A stretch of DNA of 64,000 bases from Chamaecyparis obtusa (taxonomy: Eukaryota > Streptophyta > Pinopsida > Cupressales > Cupressaceae), in the NCBI GenBank assembly GCA_027943335.1, contig BSBK01002085.1:602501-666500 (forward strand). The letters run 5' to 3'. The notes below the pieces were generated by a model that did not search any database, was not told the origin of the DNA, and saw nothing but the letters and a program-made list of their open reading frames with translations. The position numbers and the translations under genes were made by a program. Numbering within the stretch: position 1 is the first letter of the stretch; each line of letters opens with the position of its first letter. Positions 21,705 through 34,484 of the stretch are shown piece by piece.

Positions 21705-22374
21705 AAACCTTCCCACCATCACGTTTTCCTCTCTTCTTCTTAGCAATCAAAGCGACAAGGACCCTCTTTCTACTTTCCTCTCTTTCCTCTACCTTAACGA
21801 CCATTTTCTTGAGGAGAAGCCAAGCATCCTTCCTCTCAACCTTATACACAACCTTGTCAAGCTTACCCCACCATCTGAAAAAGGGGACTTTGTCGAATAT
21901 TCACCCTTCCTCCTCATCTTCGAAGCACTCTGAGAAATTCATGCCAATTCCTGACCATGCCCATTCTAAAATTGAATCCAGGTCCACCAGAAGATCTTCA
22001 TCAAACAACTTCCTAACAAAAAAATCCACTTCTGAGGTGTCTTCTCCTAACTCTAAGGCCCAACCAATAATAACTGAGATAACATCCAGATTTACCCTAT
22101 GCTTGATTAGTCTACTTTGAAACTTCTCTCCTAAAAGAGCTAACACTACATCGACCACCTCTTGATTCTTGAATTTTAGCAAACCTTTCATCATCTCTTT
22201 ACTAACCGGCCCTTTGAAGCTCTTTTTTTGCTTCTCCATATCAACAGAAAATGTAGCCTCCATATTCAAACACTTCCTTAATCCAAGTACAGGAAAATAG
22301 TGCTCACAAGAAAATAGAGATCTGCCAAGGCTTTCAACCTTTGGACAATATTTAAGGAGCCTAAAAGATCGCAT
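21705..22374 (-). pseudogene. LINE-B third ORF, downstream of RNase H; no recognised family
   Basis: From the ATG at 22374 (MRSFRLLKYCPKVESLG) one minus-strand frame runs about 220 codons to a TGA near 21705, with a single internal TGA (about 21900) where CGA is plausible. The middle is helical and leucine-rich (MMKGLLKFKNQEVVDVVLAL, FFVRKLFDEDLLVDLDSILE). It then has an acidic patch (SECFEDEEEG) and a Lys/Arg-rich tail (AKKKRGKRDGGK) resembling a nuclear localisation or nucleic-acid-binding tail. It starts about 215 bases after the ORF2 stop, inside the LINE. It shows no similarity that I can see to the third ORF of LINE-A. Confidence 0.55.
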
Positions 22375-22589
22375 GCTTAAACACTAACAACTTCGGCTTG
22401 CAAGAGCCACCACATCAAAAAATAATCACAACAACTTGCCAACATTCCACATGCATTGGCTTTGGGTGTTGTGGTAATTAATGTCCTTAAAGGACACACT
22501 AAACACTCAACAAACTATCAACTCACACAAAGTGAGGAGCTGCCAAAAAGGAAAGCCAACCACAAGCAATGATGAGAGAATAAGGGTGG

Positions 22590-22955
22590 TGCCTAAAAAA
22601 CCTCAATCTTGAGGTCATCAATATTAGCCAAGGAAAGTGCCCATTTTGAAAGCACATCAGCCTCCATATTACCACTCCTCCTTATGTGGCCAATTTTGAA
22701 CTCATCAAAATCTTCTAACTCTTCTAGAATTAAACTAATAAGTGATTGTAAGTGCCATGCAGTGCATCCACCTTTTTGAAGGGCTTGTATAATAATTTGA
22801 GAATCCACTTCTAAAAATATCTTATTAAAATTAAATTTTCTTCCAATTCTAAGAGATAACAGAGCTATCATAGCTTTGACCTCATTGTTAGTTCCATCCT
22901 TGAGCCTTTTAGTAGCACATAATTTGACATCACCCAAACAATCCATGACAATCAC
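22590..22955 (-). pseudogene. LINE-B ORF2: C-terminal RNase H
   Basis: The minus-strand frame has GTNNEVKAMIALLSLRIGRK (Glu block), KIFLEVDSQIIIQALQKG (Asp block) and GHIRRSGNMEADVLSKWAL (final Asp in the N-x-x-A-D motif). The first Asp block (KINFDGEVSGNHGPLG-like) lies just upstream at about 22960-23010 in another frame. This is the RNase H domain found at the end of ORF2 in plant L1 elements. The stop after KIEVF at about 22592 ends ORF2. Confidence 0.85.
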
Positions 22956-22979
22956 CCCTACACCTAAGGGGCCATGGTT

Positions 22980-24100
22980 TCCACTAACTTCTCCATCAAA
23001 GTTAATCTTCCACCAACCTTCATCAGATTTATTTCAAGAATCAATCTTGCTAGATAGCTTTTTTTTACCTATAGCTCCTCCATTATTGGAAAATCTTATC
23101 TTAACCATTGGCCAACTTTGTTGAATAAACTTGTCTACAGTAGAGTAAAGGGTATAAGAATTGAGATTTGTAGTAGAAGAACTTAAATTGGCCAAATGAG
23201 AAATAAATCCTTAATATTGTTAGGAAGAGGTCCATACCAACCCAATTTCCCCAAAACCATAAACCAACACTCCTATGCAAATCTACACCTTACTAAGAGG
23301 CGGTCAACATATTTAGAATCAACATCACAAAGGACACATTTGGTTGGACCAATAAAGCCATATCTCTTCCTCCTCTCCATAGTTAAGATCCTCCCATGGG
23401 TAGCTATCCAAGTGAAGGATCTGACCTTAGGAAGATAATCTATATGCCAGAAGAGTTTATGAGGCCAATCAGGGGATGCTCTTTCCATTGCTTTTAATTC
23501 ATAACCAAGATTAATAGAATATTTTCAACTTTTAGCAGCACACCAAATCAGTTTGTCCAGTTTACCTAAAAAGGAAAAGGCCCTACTACTAAAAATCTGA
23601 TTCATCAACATCTTATGAGCATAAGGGATCTCCAAGTTATCAATACATTTCCATGCAAGATGTTGACCAACCTTAGTCTGCTTAACCTCAATGTAATCAC
23701 CAACCTTATCACCCCATAAATTTATAAAGAAGGATTTAATATCATTAAGAGATGTGATATCTTTCAGGTCAGAATGACCATTCCAAGAGTCCTCCCAAAA
23801 GGAGGCCTTTTTTCCATCCCCAATCAACCAAGAGATGTGATCAGTAATGACGTGTCTGCACCCCAACAAGAAATTCCAAATTGCAAATCCTTTAGGAGGG
23901 TCAAGAACTGTAAAAATTATTTCATTATTTATGTTATCAAGATATTTAGCTCTCAAAATTTTAACCCAAAGCATACCCAAGTTAGCACAAATATTCTACA
24001 CCAGCTTAGCACCTAGAGCTAAGTTAGTAAGATGCCAATTTCTAAGCCCACAACCACCATTTTTCTTAGAGAAACAAATATGATCCTAGGATATCAATGG
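22980..24100 (-). pseudogene. LINE-B ORF2: RT thumb and zf-RVT region
   Basis: Minus strand. From 24080 down, the thumb-side sequence includes WVKILRAKYLDNINNEIIF and GDGKKASFWEDSWNGHSDL. At 23488-23273 the zf-RVT motif reads LFWHIDYLPKVRSFTWIATH, GRILTMERRKRYGFIGPTKC and VLCDVDSKYVDRLLVRC, with its W, K, F-W, T, R-R, C-x-x-C and H-to-D positions. A frame change near 23500 and several stops break it. Confidence 0.78.
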
Positions 24101-25700
24101 GATTCTATCATCTGAATTAGGTCCATTCCAAAAAAATGTTTTGGTCATCTATTCTAAATATTTCATAATCTTCTTGGGAAGTTTAAAACAACTCATTGAG
24201 TAAATTGGAATGGATGAGATGACAGACTGAAGTAACAAAATCCTACCAGCTAAAGAGAGCCACTTACCTTTCCAACCTTCAAATATATTAATGAAGTTGT
24301 CAATCAAACCTTTCCAAAGGCTAGAACCCCTTGCCCCTATAAAAAGAGGGACTCCAAGATACTTCCCTAGAAAATAGCGTCCTTGTCTTACACCTAAAAT
24401 TTTGCAAATATCTCGTTGAGTGCCAATGTCTATGTTAAAGAAAAAAACTTATGATTTAAGCCAATTGATAAATTGACCTGAGGCCAAATTTTTTTTTTCT
24501 AAATTTATTTTGATCAAATGATCCTCCTAACATCTACTTCACCCATTAAATATGTATCATCAACAAACTAGAGGTGTGATAAGGGGTCAACACCTTCTGC
24601 AACAATTATACCCTTCCACTTGCCTTGGAGTCTCTATAGAGAAATCGTTCAACCAAGGACTTCAAAAAGGATAATGAAAATAAAGGGAGAGATAGGATCA
24701 CCTTTTTTAATCCCTTTAAATATTTCAAAGAAGCCTTGAGGGCTCCCATTAATCAAGACTGAGATTCTTGGAGTTTTTATAAAACTTTTGATCCATTTCA
24801 ACCATCCATACGAGAACCAAAACTTCCCAAGAAAACCCAGTAGAAAATCTCTATTTACATTATCATAGGATTTCTTAATATCAACTTTAATCATCATCTT
24901 CCTCAACTTGGCTATTTTGATCATGTGGATGGCTTCATGGGCAATGATAATGCCTTAAAAAATTGACCTGTTTGGAGAAAGCCACTTTGCTCTTGTGAAA
25001 TAATACTAGGCAAGAAACCTTTCAAAATATTGGCCATCACTTTGGTAATCACCTTATACACTGTATTAAAAAGAGCTATAGTTCTACAGTCGTCAAAGGT
25101 TTGAAAATCCTTCTTTTTTGGAATGAGAGTTATGAAGGTATTGTTAAAACCTTTTAAGATAAACCCTTTAACCTGGATTCTTCAACAACATCTAAAAGAT
25201 CCTCACCAATAAAGTGCCAAGATTTTTGTAAAAAAAGAGCAAGAAAACCATCTAGTCCAGGGGCCTTTCCCCCCACCCCCCATGCTAAAAAGAGCCCTTT
25301 TAACTTCTGTCAAGGAAATAGCCTTCGTCAAATCCTAATTTTTCTCATTAGTGATACAACAGGGAATAACATCTAGAATACTTCTATCCCACACTCCTCC
25401 CGGGGTACCAACACAGAAACAGTTTGAGAAATGAGCCACACCAACCTTATTAATTTCCTCTTATCATGAAGGAGGACACCATTGGGGTCTTTGATAGAGA
25501 AGATCTTATTTGTATCCCTCCGGAGCTTGACTGACTTATGAAAGAACTTAGAGTTTCTATCCCCTTCTTTCAACCATATCTCTCTACATTTATTCCTCTA
25601 GAACATTTCTTCTCTAGCTAGAATCTCTTTATATTCACTGTAAGATCTTTATCTAGCTTAAAATACTCTTCATTCATGCCAACATTTATAACTTTGGAGT
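24101..25700 (-). pseudogene. LINE-B ORF2: reverse transcriptase
   Basis: Minus strand, N to C: the pre-RT block WLKEGDRNSKFFHKSVKLRR (25573 region), then APGLDGFLALFLQKSWHFIG (about 25270-25200), FKTFDDCRTIALFNTVYKVI (about 25090), VDIKKSYDNVNRDFLLGFLG (24880), KGIKKGDPISPFIFIILFEV (24690) and the catalytic box FVDDTYLMGE (about 24570-24540). A TAG precedes FVDD where Gln is expected. Several frameshifts lie between these blocks. The order is that of a plant L1 RT. Confidence 0.85.
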
Positions 25701-26645
25701 TAAGATTTCCAAGTTTCTTTTCTAGGATCAATTTATCCACAAAGATGTTCTTAAAGACTTCTCTATTCCATATCTTAATTTTATCTTTTAAAAACTAAAA
25801 CTTTCTTAAAGAATATAAAAGCTTTATTACCTGATAAGGGAGGGGATTCCTTCCACCATTTAGTAGAAAGACACAAAAATTTATCCACTCTAAGCCACAT
25901 AGCTTCAAATCTCAAGGGAGAACACTTCGGGGTTCCATCCTCTTGAATATGAAGATGGATACGAAAGTGGTCCAAGCCCACCAAGGGATGAATCTCTACT
26001 TGACACAGCCAGTCTGAGTCTTCCCAATCACCAACCAACAAGAATCTATCTAAATTTTTAGCAACATTAAGAAACCCAGCTCTTCAATCAGTCCATGTGA
26101 AATCACCACTCCTCAATGGAACCTCCATAGAACCATTATTATGGACAAAGTCAACAAAATCATAATGACTCTTTCCCTGCCAACCCTTTCCACCTAACTT
26201 CTCTTCCTCTCTTAAAACAACATTAAAATCACCCCCTAAGATACATAACTTATCTTCACAATTTGGGATGAACTTTGACATATCATTCCAAACCATTTTC
26301 TTTTTAGTAGGATTGTTAGGACCATAACTATTAAAGATCAAAAACTCCATAAGAAGTTGTTTAGAATTCACCTTAGCAACTTGCCAATTGTGGTTAGCCT
26401 CAAGAATTTGAATGTATAGACTATCATAATTCCATAAAAAACCCAAACCCCCAAAAGCACCATCCGAACCAACCCAACCACTCATCTATTTTCCAAAAAC
26501 TTTTTGAAAAAACCCACATCTAAATCCTTAATCTTCACCTCCTAAAGGCACATAATGTTTGATTCCATTTGATCAAGGCCTCTTTTGATCAAAAAAACCT
26601 TGTTAGGGGCATTACAGCCCATGATATTCTAGGATAATATTCTCA
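25701..26645 (-). pseudogene. LINE-B ORF2: AP-type endonuclease
   Basis: The minus-strand sequence from about 26640 contains NIMGCNAPNK (first Asn block), SNIMCL-EVKIKD with a TAG where the CLQE glutamine belongs, GFLWNYDSL, FLIFNSYGPNNP, ILGGDFNVVLREEEKLGG (catalytic D-x-N), LRSGDFTWTD and VGLDHFRIHLHI in place of the usual SDH block. These are the L1 apurinic-like endonuclease motifs that nick target DNA. A frame change near 26084-26041 separates the last motif from the rest. Confidence 0.85.
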
Positions 26646-27248
26646 TTGCTTCCAAGAGGGGACATTTGAATATCCCTGACCTGATCTCACTAGCTTAGTT
26701 TGGTTAGAAGCATTCCCATCCAAGGCAAGATTCATCTGAATCAACTTAGGTCCTCTTTTACACTTTTCTCCTAACTTTGGATTAGAAATTTTAGATTTAG
26801 TCTACTCAATCCTTCTAGATTCGGTTAAGCCCTGTTCTTCAAAGAAACCCAATTCATCTTCCTCATCAATATAATCAGGGGAGTCACAATCATAATCAGA
26901 GTCAATACTATTATCACCACTATCTCTAGATGTTTCCAAGAAGTTATCCAACTACCTTATGGGAGAGATTTTGATGTCTTTAAACACATAGTCATTAATA
27001 AACATACTTCTCCCTGAAGGAGATCTTGGAGTCTTAGCAATAAACTGGTTCTCACTACTCTCTAGATCACTTAAGGGTTTATCAAATCTACCTTGTCCCT
27101 CCAAAACAACCTTAGGGTTAAAAATCAGTTCTTCAAAGGTGTTAGGAACACAATTAGTATCTTCAAAATTATCTGACTCATTGGGGATGAGATCATCTGC
27201 AACCATATCCAAGGATGTATTTCTCACATAAACTCTATCCTGGGGAAC
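26646..27248 (-). pseudogene. LINE-B ORF1, C-terminal part
   Basis: Minus-strand frame from 27248: PQDRVYVRNTSLDMVADDLI, then a long acidic, serine-rich, presumably disordered region (SRDSGDNSIDSDYDCDSPDY, EEDELGFFEEQG) and a basic stretch (NPKLGEKCKRGPKLIQMNLA). This fits the variable C-terminal tail of a plant L1 ORF1 protein. It is joined to its N-terminal part across element F. Two stops are present. Confidence 0.65.
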
Positions 27249-28683
27249 TGTAACACCCCACCAGGGAACCCAAGAGAAGTTAACCTAAACATGCTACTAA
27301 GTTCGTTGAACAATTTTTTTTTCTAAAGTTAACAAATAAGATAAACACCAGTGCGGAAGAAATCACCATTTACTCACATTGATACAACATCCATCACAGA
27401 TTACAAGACTCAAGGGTTCCATAACATAGAATTACTTAAGAACAAAACAAAACTAGAACTAACATCAATAAAAGATTCCATAACTTATAATTACAATTAC
27501 ATGATATAACAATAAATACAATCCTCATGGACATCCATGATATCCAAATCAACTTACATCCACTGCACATATCATAGGGTATGTAGTAATAAATCTAACT
27601 ATGATATTACAATGTCTAGATTAGGTATCACATGCGATACACTAATACAGGATAACAAATAAAGAAGATATGAAAGAAACACCAATGAAGCATCATATGG
27701 AAACCAACTATAGGACCACCATCAAGCATTGACACTAGGACTTCAAATCTCAAATGGTAAATAATCACTACCACCCGTCCATGTAGAACCACAAAGGCCT
27801 ACCCCACCGTGCTGAGGAGATAAACACAAACCCCAATCGGATAACCAATACAAAACAAGGATAAGACTCTAAGTAGAAGGATCCTGAAAAGCACTCTAAC
27901 TCAAGATACACATGATAAAGATAAAGGTACAACTCACTAAACCATAGGCAACTGACACATGTAGAATAACTAGACTATGCATAAGAAGGTGTCATCATGT
28001 ATGTCTAACCCTTGAGTTTTGTCCTAAAAATCTCTTTGGATCCTAGCACTCAAGTGACCATACACGGTATCAATGACCTCTCGTACTGACGAAGTCATCA
28101 ACTATGCCAACTCATCCCTTAAAAGGGGGCTAGTCATCTTCTCAACTCCACCTTATTCTGTACTAGCACTCAAGCATGGGTGAGGACTTATATCTTATTA
28201 GGTTCAATTAAATACCCCTTAATTATATTAGGTTATCACTTGATTATTGAAACTTTACAATAAGTGATCCTAGCAGCCACTTGTGGGCCTCGACGCTTAT
28301 TGCAAGCCACCTCCTACTACATGTCGAGGTAAACTACCCTAGGCTCACAGATCTCTCCTAGATCTAATCAAGTATACAACTACGTAACCTCATATCCATT
28401 TTCACACAAAAGATCTAGATATCATTATAGAGATACGAAAAATAGAATACAGTAAAACATGAGCCCAATGGTCAAACAGGAGTGATAATTAGATAAAGTA
28501 CACACACACCAAACATAACTAAAAAAGGAACATTTGACACATACCCCAACCTCTGTATCCTCCTAGGTCTTCTAGTACTCCACAATAGATATTGTAAAAG
28601 AAGACACATCAAGCACAATGAATACAACACTCACATTCATAATAATTGAAACTAAACCATAATTACACGCAATCCAAAATAAT
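27249..28683 (-). repeat. LTR copy 1 of element F, left segment
   Basis: This segment aligns with 46845-48285 of LTR copy 2 almost base for base (shared landmarks: AGGGAACCCAAGAGAAGTTA, CATCATATGGAAACCAACT, ACACGCAATCCAAAATAAT). It breaks at 28683, where element C is inserted, and continues at 42158. No coding signal is visible. Confidence 0.93.
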
Positions 28684-31545
28684 TGTTACTCAAAAATACA
28701 TCATACAATACAATAAGCATAAGTAGGAAAAGGTTGCATTTGTTTGTCTAATTAACACTACCTTGCAGGTTTTGTTAATTTACATGTCGTTATTGCATTC
28801 ATTCTAGATGTCATTATTGTACTCTAAGTATTGATCAAGTATTGCAAAATTCAAAATTTATCAATGATCATTACATTGTGCATTCATACTGAATGTAGTA
28901 TACAAATGTCCTTTCTTGTCTCATATTTCAATTCAATATTTAGAGTACATTGCAGAATTGAAAAGACAGATTGAGTCATAACCTTGTAACTTTAGTGAGT
29001 CATTAAGAGGTGTTTTCATGGTTCCCTAGAGCAACTATTCAGCATAGCCAAACTCATCATGTATGAATTGTAAAGTAGAGAGTTCATCAACTCATCATGT
29101 TTATAGCTGTTAATTACACAAGGTTTTATTCAGGTCAGCAAAAGAGAGTCAACAATTTGGGTGCTCTATGTTATCAATAGAATATGCTGAGGCTGATGCT
29201 AAAATTGATAAAGATGCAGTTGACAAGAATTCAAGGTTTCATCAATTGAGAAGTGTGTTGCTATGACAATTTTAGAAAATGACTACAAATTGCTTACTGC
29301 TATTCCAGTTATTAAGATGTAAAGGGATTATTTTCCTTTTAAGTAACTGTTGAACTTGTTTATAAACCAGTAACAGTCATGGTTTTAAAAGAATAATGAA
29401 ATGACAACAGTAAAACAGTGACTATTATTGTTTTATAAGCAAGTAACTTTCGAACCCATATAGCAAAAGGAGATTGAATGTTTGACTGTTACTAATAATG
29501 TAGTTGACATTATTAGTAATAGCCATAAAATCAAGATTGAAATCATTGGTCACAGTGAAAGCCTTGGTCTATAACAACAGTGAGTTCAAAATAAAGGCAC
29601 AAATAATATCAATGAAGGCAACGACACTTCAAACCCGCGGATGTTGGTAAGTCATAAACCTATCTCGGGTGATAAACAATCACAGCATGGTGAAATCATG
29701 GCATGATAATAGTCATAGTATGGTAAGATAAACAACAGTGAATACCGCATATGGCATGTGAACTTTAGTGAACAAAGTTCAGGTTCATAAACTTTTGAAC
29801 CCGCATGTACAAAATAACAAAGAATCAACAATGAGTTCAACAAAAGAGAACCTTCAGTAATGCATAGAGCCATATTGAATCAAATCCATATAAAAATGGG
29901 GAACAAAAAATATAATGCATGAAGCCATGAAGCTATGCTGAGAAGCTATAGCAGAAGAAGATGAAAGCTAAGGAACAGTTCAAATAGAGGTGCAAAACAA
30001 TGGATGCCATTAAGCATGATATGGGCTCGAGTTCAATAAAAGAGAGCCTTCAGTAATGCAAAGTAAAGGAATGAAACAACAAGTTTGACTGTTGAAAAAA
30101 AAGATACAACTATAACTCATTAATTATGAGTATATCAAAAGCAACAGTAGAACAAATAGTTAACAAGGAGAAATGCATGCTTATTCTTTGTATTCCATTG
30201 CAAAAGAATCAATAGGGAATTCGAAGATAACTTACAGTCCACTGATGGAAAGATGGAGATCAAATGCCGAGTTCTATCAAAGATGCACATAAAGAAGTAG
30301 CAGATGAAGGCTCGACTCTAGCAGCAGTTGAAATTTATCACAGTCAAAACTGAGCTCCTTCATAGTTACAGGAAGCTTAGGGTTTCATTTCCTAGAGTTT
30401 TCTCCAAGAAGCTTCAAGAGAACAAACACACATGCCAAGAAAATGGAATAACTATTTTGGAGTCTGCCAAGTAGAGAGGGCATTCAATGCATGACAGTGC
30501 CAACTCTAGCCTCGAAAACTGAACATGCCACCTTTCATGCTTATCTTCATCGGTTCTTTCAAAAGCATTGCAAGTGGATTGAGGGTCATGTCGACTTCTC
30601 CACTTTGCAATAGTTCGCACTTAGATTTTTATCTAAGTTAGGAAATAAGAGTTAGGGTTTAGGGGTTGTGCAATTAGTATTAAGTTTTATTTAATATTAA
30701 TCCCTTGTATAGTTTTTGGCATATTTTATTTGTAAAAGGATTAATTCCTTATATTTTTAGGCCAAAAATTTAGGAAGAGAGGCATGTTTGTGGAACTCAA
30801 TGTAGTGACATATTTAAAGGAATGCTTTTAGGCTAAGATTGAGGAGCTTAGATTTTGGAGTTGGAGGCTAGAGCTGATTATAAAATTGATTTTTGATGAT
30901 CAATTAGGGGTTGTAGATTTTGGAGAGAGGGCATTTTAGTGAACATATCATTCCTAGGTGCTTTGAATGCCATTTTTGTAATCATCTTGTCAGATTTTTG
31001 AAGAAATGAACCAGATTCTTTTGACTCCCATTTTGTGTACTTATTTTTTTCAATATTGAATCCTGTTTCATTTTTTCTAGCAAGTGTTAAATTGGTTATT
31101 ATCTGGAGGAAGTGAATGAAATTCTATTCCTTCTCAAGAAAATTAGCTACCCCTAGGCCTTGCATGAGAAATGTATGTTGTTAATTCTCCAAGCTGTTTG
31201 TGGTAGAACCCTGATAACGTGAGTTTGTTAACCTATATGTTGAACAGAGAACTAGATTATTAAAGTATTCATTTGTGAGTCAGGATTGAAATTCATCTTT
31301 TTAAGAAGCCTAAATTATTCATTGGTGTATCACCCTAATCTTTTTAGTTATAGTATTCTTTTCCCTTTTCCAAATAATTTGGAGATCAGGAAAGTGATAT
31401 TCCATATTTTATAGGAACCAACCTAGAATCCAAAGATTCCTCTTCATTCATAGTCTACCCACAACTAGGAGAGGTTTCCATTGTCAAGATAGAATTTTTG
31501 TTAGCCTTAATGCCTGATGTAAGGTAACAATTCTAAGTATGAATA
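28684..31545 (+). repeat. 5' LTR of element C (internally deleted)
   Basis: The LTR begins TGTTACTCAAAAATACATC. It ends GAATA, where the 3' LTR has GAACA, so the terminal CA is mutated. It matches the 3' LTR but lacks about 1.14 kb, with the junction at 28974/28975 (AGATTGA|GTCATAACC). It contains a decayed form of the hairpin that is perfect in the 3' LTR (29477-29525). Confidence 0.92.
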
Positions 31546-31550
31546 GTTTT

Positions 31551-31568
31551 TGGCATGCCCGGTGGGAC
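31551..31568 (+). other. Primer-binding site of element C
   Basis: TGGCATGCCCGGTGGGAC lies five bases after the 5' LTR. It has the TGGC...GGTGGGAC form seen as PBS in plant gypsy elements. I cannot name the primer tRNA with confidence. Confidence 0.6.
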
Positions 31569-31647
31569 AATGAACTGCTTCTCAATTTTAAGTTGTTAGA
31601 TTTATGATTGTTTCAAGTTTTAGTTGCAGCTCTAAGTGTGATTTTTA

Positions 31648-33760
31648 ATGAGTAGAATTCCAACGAGATCAAATAAGGAAGGTTTTGTGTATCAAGAGTT
31701 ACAGCCAAATAGAAGGGGAGGAAGATCATCTAGAGGTGGAAGAACATTGCATGATCCAAGAGGTACTTCTTTGTATTCAGATTTCTCATCCTTTGATAAT
31801 CCTATTTTTGAAAAACAAGATGCAAATTCATAAGAACTAGAAGTTATCATAGAGGAGCTTAATCTTCCTGAGGATCTAGAGGTTCCTAATCATTCTAGAT
31901 CAGAATTCCCAAGCATTGAAAATTTATCTATAGATAATTCTATTCTCAGAGCTTCTATGAGTGGTACTGCAAGAACTCCTCAGAATTTAAAGACTTATCA
32001 AAGAAAGGGAGCTCAATCTGCTCAACCATTGGTTAAACTAGCTATTTAGTAGCAAGCTCCTTCACATCAAGCAATGGCTAGAAATTTTCCATTTGTCACG
32101 TTTGATCAAGGCAGTCCTTTGAGGATTTGAAATCACAATAATGTTCTGTTGGTTTCTCTTAAAGGCTTGTCATCATTCACTAGAGAAGGATTAGTAACAA
32201 CCATCGAGCACATCAAATATGTTGCAACTCTTTGCAATGTTCATCATGTTACAAAAGAAGACGTAGCTTTAAAGTTGTTGGCTACATCACTCAAGGGTAA
32301 AGCCCTTGATTGGTTCAGAACCCTTTCAGTAGATTCTATTTCTACTTGGGATGCTCTAGGTGAAAGGCTATCCAAATTTTTTGAGGACAAATCTGATAAC
32401 TTTTCTCTTGTGGAACAATTAACTACAATCAAGAGAGCCCCACAAGAGGAGATGAGTGATTTTAATCTTCATTTTCAGGAGACTTGGAATCGGATCCCTA
32501 TTACGGTAAGACCTTCAGCTAAATATGCATTCTTATATTATTTGAAGTGTCTGAATAGTGATATCTTTGTAATGATTCAATCTATGGGAGGTAATACTTT
32601 ACCTCAAGCTTTTGATACTACTATTAGGGCAGAGAATAGTCTTATCTAGGCAGGAAAGATAGCTCCTAGGCCTCCTATGCTTTTCTTTCCTAATATATAG
32701 TCTAATATGCCATTGATAGTTCCACCATTATCTATTGTTCCATCTTATAAACCTTTAGAAATAGCTCCTACAACCCCCCTAAATGAATTACAGACTATTA
32801 CGGATAGTCAACAAAAAATTAAAAATCTGCTACAACCTTTTGGTAATGATTTAGTGGCCTTAAAGAGGAATCAAGCTCATGTAAACCCTACTATTCAAAA
32901 TCAGTTTGTTGGTTCTTCTACACAATATCCTAGTCAACCTAATTTTTAGGCTAATAGGTAGCAATTTCAAGGAAATACTAATGCAAACAGGCAGAATTGG
33001 AATATGAGACCAAATAGACAATATAATCTAGCACCTCTTAATACTGTTAGGGATATTGTGCCTACTCAGAATAATATTGCTACTGATTGGTGTTTTCCGT
33101 GCAATGATCCTCATGATCAATCTACATGTTCTAATGGAATTCTTAATCAAGCTCTCATGGTACAAAATTCAATGAATTCACAGTAGAATGTGTCTGTTGA
33201 AGAGGTACAAAATTAGTCAGATCAAAGTGCTACAGATACTAGATTTTTAAACTGGCAAGAGGAAGAATTTTGTGGACTTAATAAAGATTCATCAACTGCA
33301 GAAAATACAAGAGAAAAGAAGAGAGCTCTTGAAGCTGATCAATCTGCTGGGAATGTTTCTTCTCCACCAGTTTCTATTTTGAAGAGTCCTTCAGTTTCCA
33401 CTAACAAAGATCAAACTCAAAGGAATGCTGATCAAAGTTCTCCTAAATCATCACATAAGGTACAATTTTCTGTTCCATTCAATATTGTTGATACAATGAA
33501 AAAAACAAATGTTACTTTGTCTGCATGGGAAACTCTGTCTATTCCAGGACAGATTGAAATTTTGAAAGAGTTGTCCAAGTTGGCAACTAATTCTCAACAA
33601 ATAGTACAACAGTTACCAAGTGTGGTAATGACTAATTCTGAGCCACCTAAGGTTTAGGAAAAGCCACTAAAAGAAGATAAAAAGCCTGCTAAAGTTCAAC
33701 AACCAGTAATACCAGAATTTAAGAAGGCTGCAAATGTTGAGAAGACAGTAGCAACTACTG
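31648..33760 (+). pseudogene. Gag of element C
   Basis: The frame starts at the ATG at 31648 (MSRIPTRSNKEGFVYQELQP), with a Gly/Arg-rich leader. The capsid follows: LVSLKGLSSFTREGLVTTIE, LKLLATSLKGKALDWFRTLS, LVEQLTTIKRAPQEEMSDF and FLYYLKCLNSDIFVMIQSMG. Downstream is an Asn/Gln-rich region. The block WCFPCNDPHDQSTC (about 33090-33129) has the layout C-x2-C-x3-H-x4-C, close to a CCHC knuckle (C-x2-C-x4-H-x4-C). Stops are mostly TAG, for example 32647-32649 where element A has CAG. The whole region stays in one frame into the protease, so Gag and protease were fused. Confidence 0.85.
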
Positions 33761-33768
33761 ACAAGAAA

Positions 33769-34023
33769 TTGTCAAATATACAAAAAACATCAGAAAAGGA
33801 AGGTAAGAAATCTGCAAATGAAAAGCCTCCTCCTTTTTATGTGTCTTTGATAATTGGAAATAAATTAGTTCATAATTACATGGTGGATAGTGGTGCAACC
33901 AGTACTGTTATGCCTAAAAAAGTGGTAGATTCACTGAATTTAAAATATGAGCCACTTGAGAAGGGTGTAGTCTAGCTGGACGAAACTTCTATTAAGACTT
34001 TAGGAGTTATTAAAAATGCAAGT
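33769..34023 (+). pseudogene. Aspartic protease of element C
   Basis: KPPPFYVSLIIGNKLVHNYM leads into the retropepsin active-site box VDSGATSTVMPKKVVDSL (about 33884-33937). This is the DSGAT form, unlike the D-G-G of elements B and D. One TAG follows at 33973-33975. The frame is shared with gag. Confidence 0.85.
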
Positions 34024-34480
34024 TTGACCCTGCACTCCTGCCCAAATTTTTCAATTCCACAGGACATATATGTTATTGATTTACCAACATATTTTTCTAT
34101 GTGTCTGTCTAGAGATTTCACAGCCAAAATAGATGGTTATTTTTCATCAGATTGGTCACATTTGTACTTCAAAATTAGATATGGTACTAAGGTAACCATA
34201 AAATTAGAATTATTGGCCAAAAATCACATAAGCCTTATAATCCAAGTCCTATCAATGCAAGTTGTGTGATCATGGATCGAGATGAAATTCATAATTATTC
34301 AGCATATAATACTCAAACTAAAGCATATCCAGATATTGTTCTAGATGAATGGGCTACTAGGAATGAACAAAATGATGACATGTTTGATGTTGGTTTTGGA
34401 AACTACATGATTTTAGAATCTGATTCAGTAGTTCCTAATTTGATTAAAGACCCGTAATCTGAATTTGATGTATCTAACTA
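34024..34480 (+). pseudogene. Protease-to-RNase H linker of element C
   Basis: The segment contains CPNFSIPQDIYVIDLPTYFS and SRDFTAKIDGYFSSDWSHLY, which complete the protease-like domain. A frame change follows near 34230 (element A has one more base here), then DIVLDEWATRNEQND. Conservation with element A shows it is part of the polyprotein. I do not recognise a domain in the second half. Confidence 0.7.
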
Positions 34481-34484
34481 GCTT

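Noticed and set aside
30414..30620. A 68-codon antisense ORF present in both C LTRs (also 41021-41227)
   Set aside because: LTRs are copies of each other, so conservation between them is expected. There are no protein features, and similar chance ORFs occur around it.
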